Shown: positions 30,515 to 36,918 of the stretch, in pieces
Position numbering within the stretch: the stretch's first letter is position 1
Layout: each line of letters begins with the position of its first letter
Translations under genes and position numbers: made by a program
The notes under the pieces: generated by a model
Databases searched by the model: none
Told to the model about the DNA's origin: nothing
Seen by the model: only the letters and a program-made list of their open reading frames with translations
Origin: Bryobacteraceae bacterium
GTDB taxonomy: Bacteria; Acidobacteriota; Terriglobia; Bryobacterales; Bryobacteraceae
Length of the DNA stretch: 36,918 nucleotides
Direction of reading: 5' to 3'
Assembly (NCBI GenBank): GCA_025980435.1
Contig: JAICXK010000015.1
Span: forward strand, 1-36,918

Positions 30515-31225
30515 TTGGAACAGAAACTTTCGAAGCTCTTGGAACGGCTGAAGGGGGCATTTGGAGACCGCCTGGTTTCAGTAATTCTGTACGGCTCAGC
30601 GGCGATGGACGATTGGCATGAACGAAGTTCGGATTTGAACGTATTGTGTGTTATGGACCGGTTGTCGCCTCAGGAACTCACCCAATCCGAACCGGTTTTC
30701 CGGTGGTGGCGCCAACAGGGCAACCCTCCACCTCTTCTTCTTACGGCGGAAGAGGTTCGCACCGCAACAGATTGCTTTCCGATGGAATTTCACGATATGC
30801 AGGAGCACCGGAGAGTTCTTTACGGCAGCGACGAAATCAAGGATCTGGCGATTGATGAGTCGTTCTACCGGGCGCAGGTGGAGCACGAATTGCGCGCAAA
30901 ACAGATCCGGCTGCGGCAACAGGCCGCGGAGGTAATGGGCAATTCCGGCCGGCTAATCCGGTTAATGACGGATTCCATCTCGACATTTTGCGTGCTGGGG
31001 CGGCACGCGCTGGTGCTGAGCGGCAATGCCCCGCGCTGGAAGAAGCGAGAGGTAGTGGCGGCGTTGGAGAGCGCGATGGGGCAGCCGCTGAAGGCCGCAA
31101 ATGAGATACTGGCGATTCGCGGCGCCGGTAAGGCCAGTGGCGAAACGGAGCCGGTTCAACTGCTGGGGCAATATCTCGCGGAGACAGACGCGCTGGTGCT
31201 TTTCGTCGATCGACTGGAGCGATAG
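30515..31225 (+). CDS. Nucleotidyltransferase-like protein between TPM and LemA genes
   Basis: The 236-aa protein opens with an NTase-like fold (MEQKLSKLLERLKGAFGDRLVSVILYGSAAMDDWHERSSDLNVLCVM). The motif GSAAMDDWHERSSDLNVL resembles GSx(n)DxD of the Pol-beta superfamily, but the second acidic residue is asparagine (D-L-N), so catalysis may be weak or lost. The C-terminal two thirds are helical (QVEHELRAKQIRLRQQAAEVMGNSGRLIRLM, then LESAMGQPLKAANEILAIRG) and could be a HEPN-like substrate domain. The start is a TTG with GAGG 8 bases upstream and no useful ATG. Its role next to TPM and LemA is unknown; the gene is close to both (24 and 33 bases), suggesting one operon. Confidence 0.75.
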   Translation: MEQKLSKLLERLKGAFGDRLVSVILYGSAAMDDWHERSSDLNVLCVMDRLSPQELTQSEPVFRWWRQQGNPPPLLLTAEEVRTATDCFPMEFHDMQEHRRVLYGSDEIKDLAIDESFYRAQVEHELRAKQIRLRQQAAEVMGNSGRLIRLMTDSISTFCVLGRHALVLSGNAPRWKKREVVAALESAMGQPLKAANEILAIRGAGKASGETEPVQLLGQYLAETDALVLFVDRLER

Positions 31226-31258
31226 CGCAATTCGCTATTTCGAGGAGGCAAAACGGTT

Positions 31259-31825
31259 ATGAAAGGCGCAATTATCGTTCTGATTGTGATTGTGGTGGTG
31301 GTCCTGATTTTTGGAGGCCAACTCATGAGCCAGCGGAACCAGCTTGTCGCGCAGCGCAACGAGATTGATGCCCGATGGGCGCAAGTCGACAATGACATGA
31401 AGCGGCGGGCGGACCTGATTCCGAATCTGGTTGAAACCGTTAAGGGCTTCGCGAAACAGGAGCAAACGGTGATCGGTGAAGTGACGAGCGCCCGGGCCGC
31501 GCTGCTGGGTGCGCGCAGCAAGCAGGATGAAATCTCAGCAAACAATCAGTTAAGCGGCGCTATTGGACGCCTGTTGATGCTGACGGAAAATTATCCGCAG
31601 TTGAAATCGAACGAGAATTTCCTGCGCCTGCAGGACGAACTGGCAGGAACAGAGAACCGAATAGCGGTCGATCGCCGCGATTATAACGAAGCAATCAAGA
31701 ACTACAACATCAGCGTGGAGCAGTTCCCGAAGAACATCGCGGCCTCGATCTTTGGGTTCCACCGCGACGATGCGTATTTCAAGACCACGGAAGAGGAGCG
31801 GAAAGTTCCGCAAGTGAAGTTTTAG
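31259..31825 (+). CDS. LemA family protein
   Basis: LemA proteins are membrane-anchored coiled-coil proteins of unknown exact function. The 188-aa protein has an N-terminal membrane segment (IIVLIVIVVVVLIFGGQLM, about 4-22) followed by helical segments. The family motif RADLIPNLVETVKGFAKQEQTVIGEVTSARAALLGARS lies at about 50-88, and the C-terminus ends with the usual NYNISVEQFPKNIAASIFGFHRDDAYFKTTEEER segment. It begins 33 bases after the nucleotidyltransferase-like gene, with AGGAGG about a dozen bases before the ATG, so the three genes are probably one operon. The stop overlaps the recX stop from the other strand. Confidence 0.95.
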   Translation: MKGAIIVLIVIVVVVLIFGGQLMSQRNQLVAQRNEIDARWAQVDNDMKRRADLIPNLVETVKGFAKQEQTVIGEVTSARAALLGARSKQDEISANNQLSGAIGRLLMLTENYPQLKSNENFLRLQDELAGTENRIAVDRRDYNEAIKNYNISVEQFPKNIAASIFGFHRDDAYFKTTEEERKVPQVKF

Positions 31826-32349
31826 ATTTCGGCGCCCTCATCCCAGCCGTCGGCCCGTTGAGAATAACGCTTCAAGACACGGAGCGATGCGGCGCTGGAA
31901 AACCCGGCGACTCGAAGCCGGCGGTAAGTTGACGCCAGGTTCTTTTCTTCCTGTAAGAATTTCTTGAGGTCCTTTCCGCGGTACTTGCGATCGAGAAAGT
32001 TCTGGATGAGCTGCAGCTCGTCGGTTCCATCAAATGCTTTCTCGACGGCCTTGGCGGCGATGGCCGGCGAAATCCGTTTGGAGCGAAGCTCATGCAAGAT
32101 CCGCATCCGGCCAAAGCCCTGGTTTTGCAGGCGTGACCCGGCAAAGGCCTCCGAAAACTTCCGATCGTCGGCAAAGCCGTACTGGCGCAACTTCTCAAGC
32201 GTTGTGTCGATATCGGGGCGGGATTCCGCTCGCGCAGCCAGCTTCTGTTTGAGTTCGCCGATGGAATGCGCACGCCGCCCCAGAATGCGCAGAGCGTAGT
32301 CCCAGAGCTCTGTTTCATTCAACTTTTTGGGAACCCGGCGGCCGGCCAT
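31822..32349 (-). CDS. recX: Regulatory protein RecX
   Basis: RecX binds RecA filaments and limits recombination. The 175-aa protein has the three-helix repeat architecture: ELWDYALRILGRRAHSIGELKQKLAARA (repeat 1), DIDTTLEKLRQYGFADDRKFSEAFAGSRLQNQGFGRMRILHELRSKRISPAIAAKAVEKAF (repeat 2, with the signature YGFADDRKFSEAF) and a third, more divergent repeat near the C-terminus (FLQEEKNLASTYRRLRVAGFSSAASLRVLKRY). Length is slightly above the E. coli RecX (166) and normal for long RecX. No recA gene is adjacent in the window, so the usual recA-recX order is not kept here. It shares an upstream gap of 94 bases with the YtxH gene. Confidence 0.9.
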   Translation of the reverse strand: MAGRRVPKKLNETELWDYALRILGRRAHSIGELKQKLAARAESRPDIDTTLEKLRQYGFADDRKFSEAFAGSRLQNQGFGRMRILHELRSKRISPAIAAKAVEKAFDGTDELQLIQNFLDRKYRGKDLKKFLQEEKNLASTYRRLRVAGFSSAASLRVLKRYSQRADGWDEGAEI

Positions 32350-32413
32350 GCACTGAAACCTTTGCTACTTTAGCATCCTCTACAAGATGTAAACTGCAAA
32401 TGGGTAGAAGTGT

Positions 32414-32434
32414 TTGCAATGATCACAATTGTAA
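32414..32434. promoter_or_regulatory. Inverted repeat TTGCAAT-N7-ATTGTAA before the YtxH gene
   Basis: A 7-7-7 inverted repeat with one mismatch ends just before the Shine-Dalgarno (AAGGAG) of the YtxH gene. It could be an operator for the YtxH/YtxG-like pair. Confidence 0.35.
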
Positions 32435-32443
32435 GGAGATGAT

Positions 32444-32827
32444 ATGGAGGAAAAAGGCGGCTTTGGTTATTTTCTGCTCGGACTCGGGATTGGCGTAGCA
32501 GCCGGAATTCTGTGGGCACCAAGAACGGGTGAAGAAACCCGTCAGTTGCTCGCGGATAAGGCTGGTGAAGGGGCAGATTACATCAAAAATCGCGCACAGG
32601 AAGGAACCGATTACGTTCGCCAACGCACTGGCGACCTGAAGCAATCGGCTTCCGACCTTTATGAGCAGGGCAGGTCAACCGTATCACGCCAAAAGAACAC
32701 GCTCAATCAGGCAGTGGAAGCCGGCAAGCAAGCCTATCGCGACGCGGTTGGCGATGTGAAGGCGGCCGCGGCGGGTTCGGGAACGGGCGGCACAACGACG
32801 GGCGGCAAGACTGCGGAAACAATTTAG
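32444..32827 (+). CDS. YtxH domain-containing protein
   Basis: The 127-aa protein has the YtxH signature: a short start (MEEKGGFGYF) and a glycine-rich membrane segment LLGLGIGVAAGILWAPRTGEETRQLL (about 10-35), followed by a helical, probably amphipathic tail rich in Glu, Gln and Ala (ADYIKNRAQEGTDYVRQRTGDLKQSASDLYEQGR). In Bacillus ytxH lies in the stress-regulated ytxGHJ operon. Here a YtxG/DUF948-like gene follows 30 bases downstream, giving the same partners in reverse order. A strong Shine-Dalgarno AAGGAGATGAT precedes the ATG. Confidence 0.9.
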   Translation: MEEKGGFGYFLLGLGIGVAAGILWAPRTGEETRQLLADKAGEGADYIKNRAQEGTDYVRQRTGDLKQSASDLYEQGRSTVSRQKNTLNQAVEAGKQAYRDAVGDVKAAAAGSGTGGTTTGGKTAETI

Positions 32828-32857
32828 CGTATCGAGTCATTCACATCGAGCGCAGAC

Positions 32858-33364
32858 ATGAACGAGAACACGCTTCTCATACTTCTCATCATTTTTGTTG
32901 CGATCTCAGCAGCGGCACTGCTTATCCAAGCGGTGTCGCTACTCGGTTTGTTTATGGTCGCAAAGGATATCCGGACCAAGCTTTTGGCCGTCTGGCCGGA
33001 GGTCCAGGAAATTATCGGGGTTTCGCGCCGAGGGGTTGAGCGGGTTGAGAAACACATCGACAAGATCGGCTCAGCGAGCGTTCAGATCGTCGACACGACG
33101 AAACAGCAGGTTGCCAAAATAGATGAGCTGTTAAATGACGCTAACACCCGCGCCAAAGTTCAGATGGAGCGGGCGGAAATGGTGCTGGACGATACAATGA
33201 CCCGGGTGCAGGAGACCGTGTCGATCGTACAAAGAAGCGTTCTCCGTCCGATGCGCGAGGTATACGGATTCTGGAGCGGAGTTCGAACGGCGCTGCAATA
33301 TTTGGGCCGCGGTACGAGACCGACGGTCGACCACGCCACGTCCGACGAAGAGATGTTTATCTAG
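32858..33364 (+). CDS. Membrane-anchored coiled-coil protein, possibly DUF948/YtxG-like
   Basis: The 168-aa protein has one N-terminal membrane segment (LLILLIIFVAISAAALLIQAVSLLGLFMV, about 5-33) followed by a long helical region with heptad-like spacing (KDIRTKLLAVWPEVQEIIGVSRRGVERVEKHIDKIGSASVQIVDTTKQQVAKIDELLNDANTRAKVQMERAEMVLDDTMTRVQETV), about 36-130. This layout resembles DUF948 (YtxG) proteins, which are stress-linked membrane proteins. The preceding YtxH gene supports this reading, but the match is by layout, so I keep it tentative. It ends at the base before the stop of the VWA/TadG gene on the opposite strand. Confidence 0.8.
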   Translation: MNENTLLILLIIFVAISAAALLIQAVSLLGLFMVAKDIRTKLLAVWPEVQEIIGVSRRGVERVEKHIDKIGSASVQIVDTTKQQVAKIDELLNDANTRAKVQMERAEMVLDDTMTRVQETVSIVQRSVLRPMREVYGFWSGVRTALQYLGRGTRPTVDHATSDEEMFI

Positions 33365-34678
33365 CTATTGCGAAATTCGCAGCACTTCGGAAGCGATGGA
33401 GTTGAAGGCGGCTGCGAGTTGGCTTGCATTCCCCGCGTAGGCATACATCCCGGCCGGTTGTGACGATTGGTAGGAAGCGCCGGTTGGATCGTTGGCAATC
33501 CTCTTCAGAAGGGCGTTGTCGAGTCCGCCGTTTCCATCCAAACCGATCGTATAGACGAAGATGCCATCCTGGCGGATCTTCAGGGCGGCATAATCCGCGG
33601 CGTTGGCGGAAGCGGCATCGCTGTTCCCCGTGGTGAACGTGATGTGGTTCTGGGCGTTTCTCGTTAGGCCCTTATAGCCGGTCGACGAGGCCGAGTTGCC
33701 GTATACGTCGGCATCCGGCACGTACTGGAAGTTGTTCGCCAGATACGACATGCTTCCCGAGCAGGCGGTCGCGGGGATGCTTGTGACGTTAATCGCGACG
33801 GGGGTCAGCTTGAAGAGCCCGCCTTGATCGGCCATGAAACCGGCAAGGGGTTGTCCCCCATTGCACGGGCTGGCGCTTTTTACCGGGAAGGTCGCGGAGT
33901 AGCCGTTGGGCACACCGTCGGTGAAGAACACGATGACGTTGAACGCGCCTGGTTCGGCAACGCTGGTGATCTGGGTATGTGCCAGCGATAGAGCCGCTGC
34001 CGACCCGGTGTTTCCTCCACACTTTAATGTTCCCAGGGTAGAGCTGAGGCTCGGCGTCTGCGAAGCAAAGTAGAGAGTGGATGCGTAATCTGTGTTGGCA
34101 TTGCCCATGAAGGTGATGAGACCCATAGTGTCGCGGCCATTGGTGAACTTAGACACGAAGCTTTGCGCGGCCGCTTTCATAGTGCCGCAAACCCCGCTCA
34201 TGGAACCGGAACGATCGAGGGTCAGCACCACGTTGACGTCGCGGCGCGAGGTCTGGCCCGATGCGGCAATATGCACCGTAGGGTGACCGAGGAGGCCAAG
34301 AAAGTACATCGAAACGTCTGCCCCGGCGGTAACGGCAACGGTGCGCGTATGAGTACCAGTCTCTTCCGGATCAGCATTGAAGCTTATGTTCTTGCTGTTT
34401 AAATATCCAGCCGGATAATTTGCATTGAAATACTGTTGAGCTATCGATTTAGCATTCGCGCTCTGAGATGTGAAATCCATCCCGACATTGAGAGATCGAG
34501 CTCCGGCGAGCGCCGCCGCATCCGCCGCGGCAACAAGTCTCGCGTGAGCCATATAGGCCACGCCGCCATCGATGGCGAGCCCAATCATCGGGAGCACGAC
34601 CAGCAGCAGCAGGATAGAGAACAAGACCAGGGCTGCGCCGCGCTCGCCGCCGCGCTGTTCAGAAGATTGATCGCGCAT
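33365..34678 (-). CDS. TadG-like pilus assembly protein with VWA domain
   Basis: The protein (437 aa) begins with a TadG-like prepilin-type N-terminus (RGAALVLFSILLLLVVLPMIGLAIDGGVAYMAHARLVAAADAAALAGARSL, about 13-64), a single membrane segment followed by the conserved alanine-rich helix. Residues about 150-435 form a von Willebrand A domain with the metal-binding motif LTLDRSGSMSG (DxSxS) and a later NVIVFFTDGVPNG segment. TadG-type proteins with VWA domains are thought to sit at the tip or base of Tad pili; the metal site could bind a ligand. Its start overlaps the TadE gene stop by 20 bases, so it is translated with the TadE genes. Confidence 0.9.
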   Translation of the reverse strand: MRDQSSEQRGGERGAALVLFSILLLLVVLPMIGLAIDGGVAYMAHARLVAAADAAALAGARSLNVGMDFTSQSANAKSIAQQYFNANYPAGYLNSKNISFNADPEETGTHTRTVAVTAGADVSMYFLGLLGHPTVHIAASGQTSRRDVNVVLTLDRSGSMSGVCGTMKAAAQSFVSKFTNGRDTMGLITFMGNANTDYASTLYFASQTPSLSSTLGTLKCGGNTGSAAALSLAHTQITSVAEPGAFNVIVFFTDGVPNGYSATFPVKSASPCNGGQPLAGFMADQGGLFKLTPVAINVTSIPATACSGSMSYLANNFQYVPDADVYGNSASSTGYKGLTRNAQNHITFTTGNSDAASANAADYAALKIRQDGIFVYTIGLDGNGGLDNALLKRIANDPTGASYQSSQPAGMYAYAGNASQLAAAFNSIASEVLRISQ

Positions 34679-35288
34679 AGGATCCTGTATTGCTGAATTG
34701 AGCCCATTGGATGGGCTGCGAGTGCAGAGTTACCTCGGAGATATAGGCATACTGACCCGGCTGGTTCGCAACGAACGATATCCCAAGACCGGAAAACTTA
34801 GTCGCCACCAGAGAAGGATCGTTTAGCTCGTTAGAAGTCTGGATGCTACCCGGCTGAAAATATTTGGCGTTTGGAGCGCCCAGAGAGGTCTGAACGTCGC
34901 CCGTTTGGTTTCCAAACACGACTAAATTGGTAAACACGTACTTATCCTGATTGGGGCAGGACCCGGATTGTCCGGCCGCGGCGCAGTCGGCGCTGGTTAT
35001 CAGAGTGACCTTGGAAAAGACGATGTACCCATCGCCGCTATTCTGCTGAATATTAACTTTCATGTTAGCGGCCATAGTCTGTAAGAGCGTTGCGTTTTGC
35101 GATTGCGAAAAATCGACTCCATACGCATACATATGGCCGGAATCGCGGCACAACTGGCTGACTTGAAATGCGTTTAAAAGATTGAATCCAAATACGATGG
35201 TTCCAAGCAGCAGCGGCACCCAGACCATCGATAGCAAGGCAAACTCCACCAGTGAACTGCCTCGCTGTGGGTCACGGGTGTTTCGCAT
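34659..35288 (-). CDS. TadE-family pseudopilin (longer copy)
   Basis: The 209-aa protein has the TadE-type N-terminus (RGSSLVEFALLSMVWVPLLLGTIVFGFNLLNAFQVSQLCRDSGHM, about 9-53): a prepilin-like cleavage region followed by a Val-Glu-Phe-Ala motif and a hydrophobic helix. The C-terminal part is an extended, mostly beta-type domain with cysteines (CAAAGQSGSCPNQDKYVFTNLVVFG) that may form a disulphide. TadE-type minor pilins help assemble Tad/Flp fimbriae. It follows the 168-aa TadE gene after 9 bases and overlaps the VWA gene, and is read right to left. The exact role of each TadE copy is not known. Confidence 0.88.
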   Translation of the reverse strand: MRNTRDPQRGSSLVEFALLSMVWVPLLLGTIVFGFNLLNAFQVSQLCRDSGHMYAYGVDFSQSQNATLLQTMAANMKVNIQQNSGDGYIVFSKVTLITSADCAAAGQSGSCPNQDKYVFTNLVVFGNQTGDVQTSLGAPNAKYFQPGSIQTSNELNDPSLVATKFSGLGISFVANQPGQYAYISEVTLHSQPIQWAQFSNTGSYARSIF

Positions 35289-35297
35289 AGCTGCAAC

Positions 35298-35804
35298 CTA
35301 GCGCGCCGGCGGCGTGCCGCCCGGGGAACTCTCCATCACGTCTGTAGAGCTTGCGGACAGGGAAATGGCCGTTGGACCACCGGTCCAGACAAAGCCAAGC
35401 GGATTCACCTGAACGCCCTGAACCGCAACCTGGACGATATTGCCGCCCGAGTTGCTGCCGGCTCCCGTGAGCACGGTTGACGGAGCGGAAGGGCTGTAAT
35501 AGTTGACGGTGATCTTATTGAGTCCGTCCTGACCGGCGAGAAACCCCATGGCGTTCTGCTGGACGATGGACTTAATAGAAGCATCCTGCCCCATAGGCTG
35601 CCCCTGAGCGTTTTTCATGACGTTACTCGTAATCGCATATCGGACACCGGCGCCGGCAGCAAATTGCAAGCTGGCCTTGGCGAAGAATATCCATGAAATA
35701 TCCAGGATGAGAAACATAACGATAAGCAGCGGGAGAAGAACGAGGGCGAACTCCACGAGTTCGGCGCCCGTATCCTCTCCCGACTGCTTTCTAATGCCTC
35801 TCAT
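35298..35804 (-). CDS. TadE-family pseudopilin (shorter copy)
   Basis: The 168-aa protein has the TadE signature: a charged N-terminus (MRGIRKQSGEDTG) and AELVEFALVLLPLLIVMFLILDISWIFFAKASLQFAAGAGVRYA, with the Val-Glu-Phe-Ala motif and hydrophobic helix of minor pseudopilins. The rest is a small globular domain rich in Ser, Gly and Asn (SPSAPSTVLTGAGSNSGGNIVQVAVQGVQVNPLGF). It is the first pseudopilin of this leftward run; a 32-residue membrane peptide gene precedes it with an 18-base gap. The start is an ATG at 35804. The plus-strand ORFs here are shadows. Confidence 0.9.
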   Translation of the reverse strand: MRGIRKQSGEDTGAELVEFALVLLPLLIVMFLILDISWIFFAKASLQFAAGAGVRYAITSNVMKNAQGQPMGQDASIKSIVQQNAMGFLAGQDGLNKITVNYYSPSAPSTVLTGAGSNSGGNIVQVAVQGVQVNPLGFVWTGGPTAISLSASSTDVMESSPGGTPPAR

Positions 35805-35822
35805 ATGAACGGCGATAGCAAT

Positions 35823-35921
35823 TTACTGCATCGATTTACGATTGCGCCGGCGCTTAAAGTACAGCAGCAGAACAGCTCCTGCAGCGACCCAAAGCCCTGC
35901 TTGTAACACTGTATGTTCCAT
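35823..35921 (-). CDS. 32-residue single-pass membrane peptide in the Tad cluster (absent from ORF track)
   Basis: This short ORF is too small for the ORF track. It starts at an ATG preceded by GGAAAGGAGAATAC (a very good Shine-Dalgarno) and encodes MEHTVLQAGLWVAAGAVLLL, then YFKRRRNRKSMQ before a TAA. Residues about 5-22 form a single membrane segment and the C-terminus is strongly basic, so the tail should stay in the cytoplasm. It lacks the signature of Flp pilin and is shorter. It lies between tadC and the first TadE gene on the same strand. The function is unknown; a small regulator or stabiliser of the Tad platform is one idea. Confidence 0.7.
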   Translation of the reverse strand: MEHTVLQAGLWVAAGAVLLLYFKRRRNRKSMQ

Positions 35922-36003
35922 GTATTCTCCTTTCCTGATTCGGAATAAAAACGTTTGGACTTATAAAGTAAAGTGCGTCATAGATCCGGAAGTTCGCGCC
36001 AGC

Positions 36004-36918
36004 TCAATGCATACCTGCCAGCGCCGGTAAAGCTTTAAAGAGCTGCAGAAAGCCGGGTCCCGCGACAACAATGGTCAGCGCCGGCATACAGAAGAAGAAG
36101 ATAGGGAAGACCAGCTTGACACCTACTTTGCCGGCCCGTTCCTCGGCCTCCTGCCTGCGCCGGACGCGGAGAAATTCTGATTGCGTCCGAAGGGCCTCGG
36201 CAATGCTTGTACCAAAGCGATCTGTCTGGATAAGAATCGCGACCAGTTTCTTTAGCTCTTCTTCACCGGCTCTGGCAGCGAAATTTCTCAAGGCATCTAT
36301 GCGGCTTCCACCAGCCAGCATCTCCATGTTCACCATGGAGAGCTCCTCACTGATAGCCGGATGAAACGTTTTGAACTCGCGGCTTACGTTCAGGATGGCC
36401 TTATCGAGCGCGCATCCCGCTTCGGTCGAGATCACCAGCAGGTCCAGCACATCGGGAAGCGCCAACCGGATTTGCAAGCGCCGCCGCTTTACCAGACGGC
36501 CGAGAACAAAGCCCGGACCCAAATAGCCGGCTACCCCGCCGATGACAGGAAACAGCAGCCGGTTCAGGGGGTTGCTCGTAAGCTGACTCCGGAAAAGGAA
36601 GAGCGAGAGCGCCAGAGTTGCGCACGCGATGAGCTGGATGCCCAGGAGAATATGGACAGCGTGAGGCGATCGAAAACCAGCCGCTACAAGCTCGCGCTTC
36701 TTGATGTTCAAATCCTGCGGTGAATTGGGAAGCAGTTGCCCTAGTGAACCGAGCCACTTCGCGGCACCCTCAGCGGGCTTTGCCTCAAAGCTGGTGTCCG
36801 GCCTGCGTATTACCTCCGCGGTGGAACTTGCGAGCCGGTCCAACATACTGGCCGGCTTCACGAAGCGGATATACCCAAAGACGACAATTAGGCCGGCGAT
36901 GATCAGAAAGAGTAGAAC
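36004..36918 (-). CDS. TadC-like inner membrane platform protein (GspF family), 5' end outside window
   Basis: The protein is a type II secretion/Tad platform subunit. The ORF track starts at a GTG (36861), but the frame stays open to the window edge, adding VLLFLIIAGLIVVFGYIRF, a membrane segment expected at the N-terminus of TadC. The visible part has about 304 residues. The next hydrophobic stretch (VHILLGIQLIACATLALSLFLF) and a second (LLFPVIGGVAGYLGPGFVLG) precede the GspF-type domain: RRRLQIRLALPDVLDLLVISTEAGCALDKAILNVSREF, then EELSMVNMEMLAGGSRIDALRNFAARAGEEELKKLVAILIQTDRFGTSIAEALRTQSEFLR. A last hydrophobic stretch is LVFPIFFFCMPALTIVVAGPGFLQLF. It is the most upstream gene of the Tad cluster visible here; tadA and tadB would be expected beyond the edge. 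Confidence 0.92.
   Translation of the reverse strand, partial: VLLFLIIAGLIVVFGYIRFVKPASMLDRLASSTAEVIRRPDTSFEAKPAEGAAKWLGSLGQLLPNSPQDLNIKKRELVAAGFRSPHAVHILLGIQLIACATLALSLFLFRSQLTSNPLNRLLFPVIGGVAGYLGPGFVLGRLVKRRRLQIRLALPDVLDLLVISTEAGCALDKAILNVSREFKTFHPAISEELSMVNMEMLAGGSRIDALRNFAARAGEEELKKLVAILIQTDRFGTSIAEALRTQSEFLRVRRRQEAEERAGKVGVKLVFPIFFFCMPALTIVVAGPGFLQLFKALPALAGMH

Noticed and set aside
26014-31225. HEPN protein and the nucleotidyltransferase-like protein as a HEPN-MNT toxin-antitoxin pair
   Set aside because: The genes are more than 4 kb apart, on opposite strands, and the nucleotidyltransferase sits tightly in a TPM-LemA cluster.

Overview
The window (36,918 bases, moderately GC-rich) is ordinary chromosomal DNA from a Gram-negative bacterium, most likely an acidobacterium. 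LpxB shows a lipid A outer membrane. The mix of secreted S9 and M1-like peptidases, CarD, MbfA, a Cys-tailed ECF sigma factor and TadE/TadG genes fits Acidobacteriota. This placement is inferred from gene content, not from a marker gene. Coding density is high: no stretch over about 265 bases lacks a gene, and I saw no insertion sequence, prophage or CRISPR array.

Left part (1-15.7 kb): the end of a glycosyltransferase; a small unknown protein; a secreted M1-like protein whose zinc and catalytic residues are replaced; lpxB; an unknown protein; a leftward set of an MrfA/YprA-type helicase, an ATP-dependent DNA ligase and a zinc-ribbon-like protein; an AhpD/CMD-type protein; the iron exporter mbfA; a stand-alone nuclease-like protein; a SpoIIE phosphatase fused to a DksA-type zinc finger; a secreted amidohydrolase; and dnaB.

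Middle part (15.9-25.7 kb): a drug-type ABC exporter with its own TetR regulator and a palindrome inside its promoter; a NirK-like copper nitrite reductase next to a Crp/Fnr regulator, with a GTGA-N6-TCAC site between them; a protein made of POTRA domains without a barrel; a lipoate operon (lpdA, lipB, 2-oxoacid dehydrogenase E2) ending in an intrinsic terminator; and carD behind a strong sigma-70-type promoter.

Right part (25.7-36.9 kb): tRNA-Glu(CTC) followed by a large hairpin and a solo HEPN protein; an ECF sigma factor with a Cys-rich tail and, just downstream, a 53-residue metallothionein-like peptide missed by the ORF track; an S9 peptidase; TPM protein, nucleotidyltransferase-like protein and LemA; recX; a YtxH/YtxG-like pair; and a leftward Tad pilus cluster (partial TadC, a 32-residue membrane peptide missed by the ORF track, two TadE proteins and a VWA TadG-like protein).

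The best candidate for an undescribed system is the sigma factor-metallothionein module at 26584-27430. The sigma factor looks able to sense metal itself, no anti-sigma gene is seen, and an ECF-like promoter and a leader hairpin precede the metallothionein gene. The nitrite reductase/regulator pair and the self-regulated ABC exporter are the best supported regulatory units.
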